In this document: piece after piece, positions 7,090-14,958 of the stretch | How positions within the stretch are numbered: the first letter of the stretch is position 1 | Layout of the letters: each line of letters begins with the position of its first letter | Source: Lichenibacterium minor | Lineage (GTDB): Bacteria > Pseudomonadota > Alphaproteobacteria > Rhizobiales > Beijerinckiaceae | NCBI RefSeq assembly: GCF_004137685.1 | Contig: NZ_QYBB01000023.1 | Coordinates: 23,269 to 87,268, forward strand | Direction: 5' to 3' | Length of the DNA: 64,000 bases | Translations under genes and position numbers: made by a program | The notes under the pieces: generated by a model | Databases searched by the model: none | The model's input: the letters and a program-made list of their open reading frames with translations, nothing else | Told to the model about the DNA's origin: nothing

Positions 7090-8579
7090 GGGTGCTCTCC
7101 AAACCGCGCGACCGTGGCGGCGGCGCCGTCGCGCAGCAGAGACGACAAGGCCGCCACCACGGCGCCGGTGAAGCGGGGCTCGGCCGGCAGGTCGGAACCG
7201 AACACGGATGTCATGCCGAACAGCGCGCCGGCGAGCGCGCCCGCGTCCGCGGCGTCGGCCGTGCGGCGGCGAAGCTCGTCGGCCAGCGGATCGCGCAGGT
7301 CGATCGGCTCCCCGCGCTCGTCCCGACCCCGGGCGTAGCACATCCACGCGGCGACGCCGAGGGCGAGCCGGTCGATCGAGGCGCCGGCGGCCAAACGGTC
7401 GCGCACCGTGCCGAGCAGGCGCTGCGGCAGCTTCTGGGTGCCGTCCATGGCGATCTGCCAGGTGCGGTGGCGCAGCGCCGGGTTGCGGAAGCGCGCGACG
7501 AGTTCCTCCCCATAGGCGGCGGGGTCGAGGCCCGGCACCGGGGGCAGGGTGGGGGCGACCTCTGCACCCATCAGGCCGCGGACCAGGGCGGCGAAGCCCG
7601 GCGCCGCCAGGGTGTCGGCGACGGTCTCGTGCCCGGCGAGGTAGCCGAGGTAGGCCAGGGTCGAATGGCTGCCGTTCAGCATGCGCAGCTTGGCGAGTTC
7701 GAAGGGCGCGACGTCGGACACGAAGGTCGCGCCGGCCCTGTCCCAGGCGGGGCGGCCCAGGGCGAAATCGTCCTCGATGACCCATTGGGTAAAAGGTTCG
7801 GTCGGCACCGGCCAGGCATCGGACAGGCCGAGGGCCGCCGAGATGCCGTCCCGATCGGCCTCGGCCGTGGCCGGCACGATGCGGTCGACCATGGTGAACG
7901 GGCAGCGCAGCTCCGCCGCCACGGCGCGGCCGAGCGCGGGATCGCGCAGCTCGGCGAAGCGGACGAGCACGCGGCGCAGCGTGGCCCCGTTGTGGGGGAG
8001 GTTGTCGCAGCAGAGCGCGGTGAAGAAGGGCAGGCCGGCGGCGCGCCGGCGGCGCAGGGCCTCGACGACGAAGCCCGGCGCCGAACGGGGCGCGTCGGGA
8101 TGGGCGAGGTCGTGGAGAACGTCCGGGTGCCGCTCGTCGAGGTCGCCCGTCGCCGGCGAATGGCAGTAGCCCTTCTCGGTGACGGTGAGCGACACGATGC
8201 GGGTGTCGGGGGCGCTCATGATCGTCAGCAGGGCGTCGGGGTCCTCCGGGGCGACGAGCAGGCGCGTCACGGCACCGATCACCTGCAGGCGCTCGGCCGC
8301 GGCGTCGCGGATCGCGAGGGCGTAGAGGCCGTCCTGAGGGGCGAGCGCGTCGCGCGTGTCGGGCGAGCGGAGCGACGCGCCGGCGATGCCCCAGCGCGCG
8401 TCGCCCGCCGCCAGCACGGCGTCGGTGTAGGCCGCCATGTGGGCGCGGTGGAAGGCGCCGATGCCGAGGTGGACGATGCCGGTCCGGAGCGACGAGCGGT
8501 CGTAGGCGGGGCGGCCCACGGCCGCGGGGAGGCGGCCGAGGGTGGCTTGGGACAGGCGGTCCATCGTCCGATCCGCCAT
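7086..8579 (-). CDS. uxuB: Fructuronate reductase (mannitol dehydrogenase family)
   Basis: 497 residues, a long-chain polyol-type dehydrogenase. The N-terminal NAD-binding motif is IVHLGIGAFHRAHMA, followed by VSLTVTEKGYCH, FTALCCDNLPHNG, and the C-terminal domain with TQWVIEDDFA, KLRMLNGSHSTLAYLG (catalytic lysine region) and RTWQIAMDGTQKLPQR. The family includes fructuronate reductase UxuB, tagaturonate reductase UxaB and mannitol/arabinitol dehydrogenases. Context with uxaC and uxuA points to reduction of D-fructuronate to D-mannonate. Because uxaA is present but no second reductase is, it might also serve tagaturonate. Its start overlaps the upstream permease stop by one base (TGATG). Confidence 0.88.
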   Translation of the reverse strand: MADRTMDRLSQATLGRLPAAVGRPAYDRSSLRTGIVHLGIGAFHRAHMAAYTDAVLAAGDARWGIAGASLRSPDTRDALAPQDGLYALAIRDAAAERLQVIGAVTRLLVAPEDPDALLTIMSAPDTRIVSLTVTEKGYCHSPATGDLDERHPDVLHDLAHPDAPRSAPGFVVEALRRRRAAGLPFFTALCCDNLPHNGATLRRVLVRFAELRDPALGRAVAAELRCPFTMVDRIVPATAEADRDGISAALGLSDAWPVPTEPFTQWVIEDDFALGRPAWDRAGATFVSDVAPFELAKLRMLNGSHSTLAYLGYLAGHETVADTLAAPGFAALVRGLMGAEVAPTLPPVPGLDPAAYGEELVARFRNPALRHRTWQIAMDGTQKLPQRLLGTVRDRLAAGASIDRLALGVAAWMCYARGRDERGEPIDLRDPLADELRRRTADAADAGALAGALFGMTSVFGSDLPAEPRFTGAVVAALSSLLRDGAAATVARFGEHP

Positions 8580-9421
8580 CAATGCGCTCCCTGCGTCTTG
8601 GCCCGCGCCACGATCTGCGTCGGGTTGACGAAGCGCAGCGCCAGCAGCAGCCACACCAGCGTGGTGACCATGTAGACCACCGCCATCACGTCGACCTCCT
8701 GGCCGGCGCGGACGCCCGACGCGAAGACGGCGTAGTAGAGCGCCACCACGAGGGTCTGGCTCGTCGGGCCGGAGGTGAGGAAGGTCAGCTCGAACATCGC
8801 CACGGTCCGCACCAGCACGAGCAGCAGCGCCGCCAGCACGCCGGGGAGGAGCAGCGGCAGCAGCACGCGGATGAAGAGCTGCCACGTCGACGCGCCGAAC
8901 ACCCGCGCGGCGGCCTCGACCCGGGGGTCGATCTGCTCGATGAAGGGGATCATCACCAGCACGACGAAGGGCACCGCGGGGACGAGGTTCGCCAGCACCA
9001 CGCCGGCGAAGGAGCCGCCGAGCCCGACCCGGTAGAGCAGCGTCGCCATGGGGATGCCGTAGGTCAGCGGCGGCACCAGCAGCGGCAGCAGGAACACCAG
9101 CGTGGCGGCCCGCTTGCCCGGGAAGTCTCGGCGCGCCAGGGCGTAGGCGGCCGTGACGCCGAGCGCCCCCGAGATCAGCACCACGGCGCCCACGACCTGG
9201 AAGGTGACGACGAGCACGTCGGTGAGGCCGAACTCGTCCCACGCGTCGGCATACCAGTGGGCCGTGAACCCCGCGGGCAGCCAGGTGCCGAGCCAGCGGG
9301 TGGACAGGCTGTCGATCACCACGGTGGCGATGAGCGCCAGGAGGTTCAGCACGAAGACCACCACGACGGCCCACACGGCCGTGCGCCACAGCTTCGACCC
9401 GATGCCGGTGTCGCGGATCAT
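8579..9421 (-). CDS. ABC transporter inner-membrane permease (PotC type), uronate locus
   Basis: 280-residue binding-protein-dependent transport permease with six predicted membrane helices. An N-terminal helix (about 15-40) is followed by the periplasmic WLGTWLPAGFTAHWYADAW segment and the conserved cytoplasmic EAA loop (EAAARVFGASTWQLFIRVLLPLLLPG, positions approx. 155-185), which docks on the ATPase. It pairs with the permease upstream to form the channel. Its ATG overlaps the upstream permease stop (ATGA), showing co-translation. The long frame seen further upstream is read-through of another gene. Assigned substrate, a hexuronate, is inferred only from the surrounding catabolic genes. 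Confidence 0.88.
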   Translation of the reverse strand: MIRDTGIGSKLWRTAVWAVVVVFVLNLLALIATVVIDSLSTRWLGTWLPAGFTAHWYADAWDEFGLTDVLVVTFQVVGAVVLISGALGVTAAYALARRDFPGKRAATLVFLLPLLVPPLTYGIPMATLLYRVGLGGSFAGVVLANLVPAVPFVVLVMIPFIEQIDPRVEAAARVFGASTWQLFIRVLLPLLLPGVLAALLLVLVRTVAMFELTFLTSGPTSQTLVVALYYAVFASGVRAGQEVDVMAVVYMVTTLVWLLLALRFVNPTQIVARAKTQGAH

Positions 9422-10320
9422 CCCTTGGTGCCTCCGACAGGGCCGCGGTAGAACAGCGAGCGGGCGCCCAGCGCCAGCAGCACCACGACGAGCTGCACGG
9501 CGCCCATCACCATGGCGATGGCGGAGCCCAGCGACGCGTCGTAGCGCTCGAAGGCCGCCTGGTAGGCCGCGATGGAGATGACGTGGGTGGACCCCGCCGG
9601 CGCGCCGAGCAGCACCGCCGACGGGAAGACCGCGAAGGCCTGGACGAACGACAGGCAGAACGTCACGGCCAGCCCCGGCACGAGCAGGGGCAGGAAGATG
9701 CGGCCGAAGCGCCGCGCCGCGCCGGCGCCGAGGGTCGCGGCCGCATGTTCCAGCGCGGGGTCGATGCCGCTGACGTAGCTGAGCGTCAGCAGGAACGTGA
9801 ACGGGAAGCCCGTGATCACCAGCGAAGCGAACACGCCCCAATAATTGTTGGTGAGCTTCAGCGGCGCGCCGATGACGTGGAGCGCCAGGAGCGTGCGGTT
9901 GAACCAGCCCTGCGGCCCGAGGTAGGTCAGCAGGCCCTGCGCGACCAGCACCGTGCCCAGCGTGACGGGCAGAACCAGGATGGTGGTGAGCAGCCTCTGG
10001 TTGGACATCAGCCGCACGCGAAAGGCGATGGGCACCGCGAGCAGGATGTTCAGCAGCGTCGTCGGGATCGCCAGGACCAGGGTGTTCCACACCGTTTCGC
10101 GCAGGAACGGGTCTGAGAAGAACGTCCGGTAGCTGGCGGTGAACGGGCCCACCTTGGGCTGCAGCGACAGAACGAGCCCGTAGACGAAGGGGTAGACGAA
10201 CAGCGCCACGATCGCGAGCAGCGCCGGCACGACCAGCATCGTGGTGCCGTCGATGCCCCGCGCGGCGAGCCGGACCCGCAGCGGGACCGCGGTCGGGCGC
10301 CCCGCCGGCACGGCGGTCAC
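9418..10320 (-). CDS. ABC transporter inner-membrane permease (PotB type), uronate locus
   Basis: 300 residues, six membrane spans beginning at LVVPALLAIVALFVYPFVYG. The EAA-loop motif appears as EHAAATLGAGAARRFGRIFL (about 205-225), which contacts the ATPase. The permease belongs to the spermidine/putrescine - iron - thiamine class of ABC importers rather than the MalFG class. Its start overlaps the stop of the ATPase gene (start 10320, ATPase stop at 10317-10319), so all transporter genes are one tightly packed unit with uxuB and uxaA downstream. An importer of this class in a uronate operon is less usual than the ExuT or TRAP systems of model bacteria. Confidence 0.88.
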   Translation of the reverse strand: MTAVPAGRPTAVPLRVRLAARGIDGTTMLVVPALLAIVALFVYPFVYGLVLSLQPKVGPFTASYRTFFSDPFLRETVWNTLVLAIPTTLLNILLAVPIAFRVRLMSNQRLLTTILVLPVTLGTVLVAQGLLTYLGPQGWFNRTLLALHVIGAPLKLTNNYWGVFASLVITGFPFTFLLTLSYVSGIDPALEHAAATLGAGAARRFGRIFLPLLVPGLAVTFCLSFVQAFAVFPSAVLLGAPAGSTHVISIAAYQAAFERYDASLGSAIAMVMGAVQLVVVLLALGARSLFYRGPVGGTKG

Positions 10321-11420
10321 GCGCCGCTCCCGGCGAAGACAAGGATCTGGTCCGGGCGGGCACCGAGCGTCACGCGCTCGCCCGTCGAAACGGGACGGTC
10401 CGAGCGGAAGAACAGCTCCGTGCCGTCGATCGCCTGGGCGGCCCCGAAGAAGGCGCGGCCGCGATACTCGCTGATCCGCACCGTGGCGACCACGCCGGAG
10501 GTCCCGGCCACGAGGTCCTCGGGCCGCACCATCAGGGTCACGGGGTCGCCGGGCGACACGGGCGCGCGCACCGACACTTCCAGGCGAGCCCCGCAGGCTT
10601 CCACGGACGCGCGGCCGTTCGAGGCCGACACGACCCGGCCCGCGAGCTTGGAGCGGTAGCCCATGAACTCGGCTACGTCGGCGTGGGCCGGGCGCTCGTA
10701 GAGTTCCTCGGGCGTCCCGGTCTGGCGGATGAGGCCGTCGCGCATCACCACGATGCGATCGGCCATCGACAGGGCCTCGTCCTGGTCGTGGGTGACGTAG
10801 ATCGTGGTGGAGCCGATGGCCTCGTGGATGCGGCGGATCTCGGCGCGCATCTCGAGGCGCAGCTTGGCATCGAGGTTGGACAGCGGCTCGTCCATCAGCA
10901 CCACGGGCGGCCGGATCACGATGGCGCGGGCGATGGCCACCCGCTGCTGCTGCCCGCCGGACATCTGGCCCGGAAGCTTGTCGGCCTGGGCGCTGAGGCG
11001 CACCAGCGCCAAGGCCTCGTCGATGCGCTTCTCCGCTTCCCGGCGGGGCACGCGCTGCATGGCGAGGCCGAAGCCCACGTTGCGCCGCGCGTTCATGTGC
11101 GGAAACAGCGCGTAGCTTTGGAACACCATGCCGAAGCCGCGGCGCTCGGGCGGCAGCTCGTCGATGCGGCGGTCCCCCAGCGAGATCGTGCCGGCCGACA
11201 GCGGCTGCAGCCCCGCGATGCAGTTCAGCGCCGTGGTCTTGCCGCAGCCCGACGGGCCGAGCAGCGCCACGAATTCGCCGGGGCGGATCTCGAGGTCGAG
11301 GCCCTTCAGAGCCTGGAATCCGCCGAAGTCGCGCCGGAGCCCGGCGAGGCGCAGGGCCTCGCCGGAAGGTGCCGGGCGGGGCGGCGGGGCGTCGCGGGTG
11401 CTGGCCATCGTCATGGTCAT
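10317..11420 (-). CDS. ABC transporter ATP-binding protein (PotA/UgpC type), uronate locus
   Basis: 367 residues. The nucleotide-binding domain occupies about residues 20-250, with Walker A GPSGCGKTT, Q-loop FQSYALFPHM, signature MSGGQQQRVAIARA, Walker B VVLMDEPLSNLD and H-loop IYVTHDQDEA. A C-terminal TOBE-like regulatory domain (about 255-365, with VRPEDL) follows. It energises import through the two permeases downstream. The start is at three alternating ATGs (11420, 11414, 11408); the first is used, six bases after the binding-protein stop, with AAGGG nine bases upstream. The longer in-frame extension overlaps the binding-protein gene and is rejected. Confidence 0.92.
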   Translation of the reverse strand: MTMTMASTRDAPPPRPAPSGEALRLAGLRRDFGGFQALKGLDLEIRPGEFVALLGPSGCGKTTALNCIAGLQPLSAGTISLGDRRIDELPPERRGFGMVFQSYALFPHMNARRNVGFGLAMQRVPRREAEKRIDEALALVRLSAQADKLPGQMSGGQQQRVAIARAIVIRPPVVLMDEPLSNLDAKLRLEMRAEIRRIHEAIGSTTIYVTHDQDEALSMADRIVVMRDGLIRQTGTPEELYERPAHADVAEFMGYRSKLAGRVVSASNGRASVEACGARLEVSVRAPVSPGDPVTLMVRPEDLVAGTSGVVATVRISEYRGRAFFGAAQAIDGTELFFRSDRPVSTGERVTLGARPDQILVFAGSGA

Positions 11421-11425
11421 GGAGG

Positions 11426-12610
11426 TCAGCCCTTGCCGGCGCCGATGCGCTGGTCCCACAGGGTAAAGGCCGACACCATGCTCTTCGCGTCGAGCGGCAC
11501 TTCGAGCGGGTGGTCGGCGATCAGCGCGTCGTAGTCCGGCCGGCCGAAGGTGCGGATGGCCTCCTGCGAGTCTTCGGGCGCCATGTCGAGCGTCACGCCC
11601 TTCACGGCCGGGCCCGGGTAGAAATAGCCCTGGTCGTAGGCATAGGCCTGCTGCTTCGGCTGCAGCATGAAGCCCATGAGGTCGATCAGCACGGCGAGCT
11701 TGTCGTCCGACACGCCCTTCGGCACCACCATGTAATGGGCGTCCGTCACCCAATGGAAGTTCTGCAGCGCCCCCACGGCGGCCTCCTTCGGCACGATGCC
11801 GAGCACGCGCGGGTTGATGTCCCATCCCGTGGTCGAGACGATGATGTCGCGCGTGCCCTCGCCGAGCTCCTTCATGGTCTGGGTGGTGCCGGCGGGGTAG
11901 TATTCGATGTTATCGCCCAGGGCCTTGAGGTAGTCCCAGGTCTTGGACCAGCCGTTGGCGGGATCGCGCGGGTCGGTGTCGCCCAGGATGTAGGGCAGGC
12001 CCATCAGCCACGTGCGGCCGGGCCCGGAGTTCGATGGCCGCGCGTAGATGAACTTGTTCTTGTTCTGGCGGGTGTAGTCGAGCAGCTCGGCCGCGGTCTT
12101 CGGCATCGCCTTGACCCGGTCCGGCATGTATTCGAGCAGCGGCCCGGAAGGGTAGTAGCTCACCACGCGGCCGTGATCGGCCGCGATGGCCTGCATCTTC
12201 AGGGCCTGCGGCAGGTACACGTCGGACGGCTTCGGCAGGTCTGCGGCATAGGGCGCGAGGTCGAGCCAGATGCCCTGGTCGAGCCCGGCCGACAGGGCGT
12301 CCGGTCCCGTCAGCACGAGGTCGATGTCCATGTGATCCGCGTCCTGCTGCGCCTTGATCTTGGCGGGCAGCTCGGGCGCCGGGGCCTTGGTGAAGACGAA
12401 GCGCGACACGACGTTCGGCTTCGCCTTGCGGTAGGACTCGATGGCCTTCTGCGTCAGCGCCAGGTTGCCCGCCACATCCACCACCGTGAGCGTGACGGGG
12501 CTCTTCGGCAGGGGCGGGGCCGCCCAGGCCCGGCCGGGCAGCAGCCCCGCCGCCGAAACCGCGCCGAGGCCGCCCAGAACCCGCCTGCGATCCACCATCT
12601 CATCCCCCAT
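11426..12610 (-). CDS. Periplasmic solute-binding protein, uronate ABC importer
   Basis: 394-residue extracellular solute-binding protein (PotD/AfuA-like class). The N-terminus MGDEMVDRRRVLGGLGAVSA...AWA is a Tat-type signal: a twin-arginine RRR-VL pair, a weakly hydrophobic core and an AWA cleavage site near residue 29. The mature part contains the characteristic STTGWDINPRVLGIVP and GYFYPGPAVKGVTL segments. The ATG at 12610 is preferred to one at 12715 because GAAGG lies eight bases upstream and it places the signal at the N-terminus. It is the first transporter gene after uxaC and directs uptake, presumably of glucuronate, galacturonate or a short oligo-uronide. Export by Tat would mean folding in the cytoplasm. 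Confidence 0.88.
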   Translation of the reverse strand: MGDEMVDRRRVLGGLGAVSAAGLLPGRAWAAPPLPKSPVTLTVVDVAGNLALTQKAIESYRKAKPNVVSRFVFTKAPAPELPAKIKAQQDADHMDIDLVLTGPDALSAGLDQGIWLDLAPYAADLPKPSDVYLPQALKMQAIAADHGRVVSYYPSGPLLEYMPDRVKAMPKTAAELLDYTRQNKNKFIYARPSNSGPGRTWLMGLPYILGDTDPRDPANGWSKTWDYLKALGDNIEYYPAGTTQTMKELGEGTRDIIVSTTGWDINPRVLGIVPKEAAVGALQNFHWVTDAHYMVVPKGVSDDKLAVLIDLMGFMLQPKQQAYAYDQGYFYPGPAVKGVTLDMAPEDSQEAIRTFGRPDYDALIADHPLEVPLDAKSMVSAFTLWDQRIGAGKG

Positions 12611-12724
12611 CGCTGACGCCTTCTCACGAGGCGTGCCGTCGTTTCGGTGTCGTCTCCGCCGTCCCGGGCGATCGCTCGTCCGCGACGGGTCGTGCCGGCC
12701 GGCGGTCGGCGCCAACCGCCCGTG

Positions 12725-14125
12725 TCACAGCCTGTAGGCCGCCTTGGCGAGCCCGTAGGCGAGGTCGTGGGCCAGGTCGTGGGCCTCGTCCTCGTCCAGC
12801 CGGTGCTCGGCGACGAGGCGCGCCAGGTGACCGCAGTCGATCCGGCGCGCCATGTCGTGGCGCGCCGGGATCGACAGGTAGGCGCGGGTGTCGTCGTTGA
12901 AGCCGACCGTGTTGGCGAAGCCCGCCGTTTCGGTGGCGATCTCGCGGAAACGCCGCATCCCGTCCGGGCTGTCGAAGAACCACCAGGGCGGCCCGAGGCG
13001 CAGCGCGGGGTAGTGCCCGGCCAGCGGCGCCAGCTCGCGGCCGTACTGGGCCTCGTCAAGCGTGAACAGCACCAGCGTCAGGCGCGGGTCGTTGCCGAAG
13101 CGGTCGAGCAGCGGCTTCAGGGCGTGGACGTAGCCGGTCGGCTGCGGGATGTCGGCACCCTTGTCGAGGCCGAAGCGGGCGAAGACCTGGGGGTTGTGGT
13201 TGCGCACCGAACCCGGGTGGAGCTGCATCGTCAGCCCGTCCTCGACGCTCATGCCGGCCATCTCGGTCAACATCTGGGCGCGGAACAGCTCGGCATCCTC
13301 CGCCGAAACCGGTCCGGCCATCACGCGGTCGAACAGCGCCGACGCTTCCGCGGCACCAAGGTCGGCGGTGCGGGCGGTCGGGTGGCCGTGGTCGGTCGCG
13401 GTGGCGCCGAGCGACCGGAAGAAGGCCCGCCGCGCCCGATGCGCCGCGAGGGAGCCCGACCAGGTGACGGGCTCGCCCGCCAGCGCGCAGAGCCGGGCGA
13501 CGTCCTCCCTGAAGGTCGCCCGGTCGGGGTCGACCACGGCGTCCGGGCGGTACGTCGGCAGCACGCGGCCGCTCCAGCCGCAATCGCGCAGGGCGGCATG
13601 GTGGTGGAGGTCGTCGAGCGCGGCGTCGGTGGTCGCGATCGCCTCGATGCCGAAGCGCTCGTAGAGGGCGCGCGGCCGAAGCTCCGGCCGGCCGATCGCG
13701 TCCGCGATGGCGTCGTAGAGGCGGTCGGCGTTGCCCGGCGTGAGGCGCTCGTCAATGCCGAACACGGTTTCCAGCGCGTGCTCGAACCACAGCCGCGTGG
13801 GCGTGCCGCGGAACAGGGGGTAGTGCCGCGCGAAGAGCCGCCAGATGGCCCGCCCGTCCGTTTCCGTCGGCCCACCGTCGCGCCGCGGCACGCCGAGGGC
13901 TTCGAGCGGCACGCCCTGGGAATACAGCATGCGGAACACGTAGTGGTCCGGCACCACGAAGAGCTGCGCGGGGTCCGGGAACGCCCGGTCCTCGGCGTAC
14001 CAGGCCGGCTCGGTGTGGCCGTGCGGCGACAGGATCGGCAGCCCCGACACCGCGCCGTAGAGCCGGCGTGCGATGCCGCGGGTCCCGGGGTCGACGGGGA
14101 GCAGCCTGTCGGGGTGGAGGGCCAT
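12725..14125 (-). CDS. uxaC: Glucuronate isomerase (uronate isomerase)
   Basis: 466-residue amidohydrolase-superfamily uronate isomerase, the usual length. Landmarks are SPHGHTEP (metal-binding HxH, about residue 35), FVVPDHYVFRMLYSQG, WFEHALETVFGI, IATTDAALDDL, a RVLPTYRPDAVVD segment, MQLHPGSVRNHN, and the C-terminal GFNDDTRAYLSIPARHDMARR. UxaC interconverts D-glucuronate with D-fructuronate and D-galacturonate with D-tagaturonate, the entry step of the pathway. It is the promoter-proximal gene of the leftward operon and diverges from the GntR regulator across an operator-like palindrome. The frame is open much further upstream, antisense to the regulator, which is a shadow. Confidence 0.95.
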   Translation of the reverse strand: MALHPDRLLPVDPGTRGIARRLYGAVSGLPILSPHGHTEPAWYAEDRAFPDPAQLFVVPDHYVFRMLYSQGVPLEALGVPRRDGGPTETDGRAIWRLFARHYPLFRGTPTRLWFEHALETVFGIDERLTPGNADRLYDAIADAIGRPELRPRALYERFGIEAIATTDAALDDLHHHAALRDCGWSGRVLPTYRPDAVVDPDRATFREDVARLCALAGEPVTWSGSLAAHRARRAFFRSLGATATDHGHPTARTADLGAAEASALFDRVMAGPVSAEDAELFRAQMLTEMAGMSVEDGLTMQLHPGSVRNHNPQVFARFGLDKGADIPQPTGYVHALKPLLDRFGNDPRLTLVLFTLDEAQYGRELAPLAGHYPALRLGPPWWFFDSPDGMRRFREIATETAGFANTVGFNDDTRAYLSIPARHDMARRIDCGHLARLVAEHRLDEDEAHDLAHDLAYGLAKAAYRL

Positions 14126-14177
14126 GGCGCGTTTCCGATGCGGACCCTGGTCGATCCGCTTGGCGACCATGAACAAC

Positions 14178-14195
14178 TGATATACTAGTATGTCA
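14178..14195. promoter_or_regulatory. Near-palindromic GntR operator between uxaC and the regulator
   Basis: TGATATACTAGTATGTCA is an 18-bp inverted repeat centred on CTAG with one mismatched pair. For the rightward transcript it covers a -10 element TATACT (14181-14186) with TTGGCG 15 bases before. For the leftward transcript it covers a perfect -35 TTGACA (14196-14191). FadR-subfamily GntR proteins such as UxuR/ExuR bind AT-rich palindromes with a TATAC or GTATAC core, so occupancy would block both promoters until a uronate-derived inducer appears. Confidence 0.65.
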
Positions 14196-14210
14196 ATAGG
14201 GGGTGGAACG

Positions 14211-14948
14211 ATGGAGGGGAGCGTGTCCGGCAAGGGCGCCGTCGCGCGCGGGCGGCAGGCCGGGATCCGGTGTCCGGCGACCCGGGCCGGGAGCCCCATG
14301 ACGGCGGCGGGCGCGATCGCGACCGCGTTGCGCGACGACATCGTCGGCATGGCGATCCTGCCCCGCACGCCGCTGCGCGATGCGGCGCTCTGCGAACGGT
14401 TCGGCACGAGCCGCACGCCGGTGCGCGAAGCTCTGATTCGCCTCGGCGAGGAGGGGCTCGTCGACATCCTGCCGCAGTCCGGCACCTTCGTGTCGCGCAT
14501 CCCGCTCGACGCCATCCCGGAAGCCGTCCTGGTGCGCCAGGCCCTCGAAGGGGTGACGGTGGAGGGCGCGGCGGCCCGGGGCGGGAGTGCCGCGGCGGCC
14601 CGGCTCGACGCCGCCATCGGCGCGCAGCGGCAGCTCGCGCTGCGCGGCGACACGCGCGGGTTCCACGAAGCCGACGAGGCGTTCCACGAGGCCATCGCGC
14701 TGCTCGCGGGCCACCCGAACATCTGGCGGCTGCTGCGCCAGGTGAAGGTGCAGCTCGACCGCGCGCGCCGCCTCACCCTGCCGGCGCTGGGCCGCATGGA
14801 CCAGGTGATCGCCGAGCACGCAACGATTCGCGACGCCGTGGCGGCGGGCGACGCCGGCCGTGCGAGGTCCGCCATGACGGCGCATCTCGGCGTGGTGGTG
14901 CCGGACGTCGCGCGCCTGCGCGACCTCCACCCCGATTTTTTCATCTGA
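14211..14948 (+). CDS. GntR-family (FadR/FCD subgroup) regulator of uronate catabolism
   Basis: 245 residues. The N-terminal winged helix (about 35-95) contains LCERFGTSRTPVREALIRL, the hallmark recognition helix of GntR proteins, then EEGLVDILPQSGTFVSRI. A C-terminal all-helical FCD ligand domain (about 100-230) has the metal and ligand residues in FHEADEAFHEAIALLAGHPNI and EHATIRDAVAAGD. It lies between divergent uxaC and uxuA and probably represses both. An earlier in-frame ATG at 14190 sits inside the operator, so the ATG at 14211, eight or so bases after AGGGGGTGG, is used. It is followed after ten bases by uxuA, so the regulator is autogenously controlled with that gene. Confidence 0.9.
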   Translation: MEGSVSGKGAVARGRQAGIRCPATRAGSPMTAAGAIATALRDDIVGMAILPRTPLRDAALCERFGTSRTPVREALIRLGEEGLVDILPQSGTFVSRIPLDAIPEAVLVRQALEGVTVEGAAARGGSAAAARLDAAIGAQRQLALRGDTRGFHEADEAFHEAIALLAGHPNIWRLLRQVKVQLDRARRLTLPALGRMDQVIAEHATIRDAVAAGDAGRARSAMTAHLGVVVPDVARLRDLHPDFFI

Positions 14949-14958
14949 AGGAGCAGGC

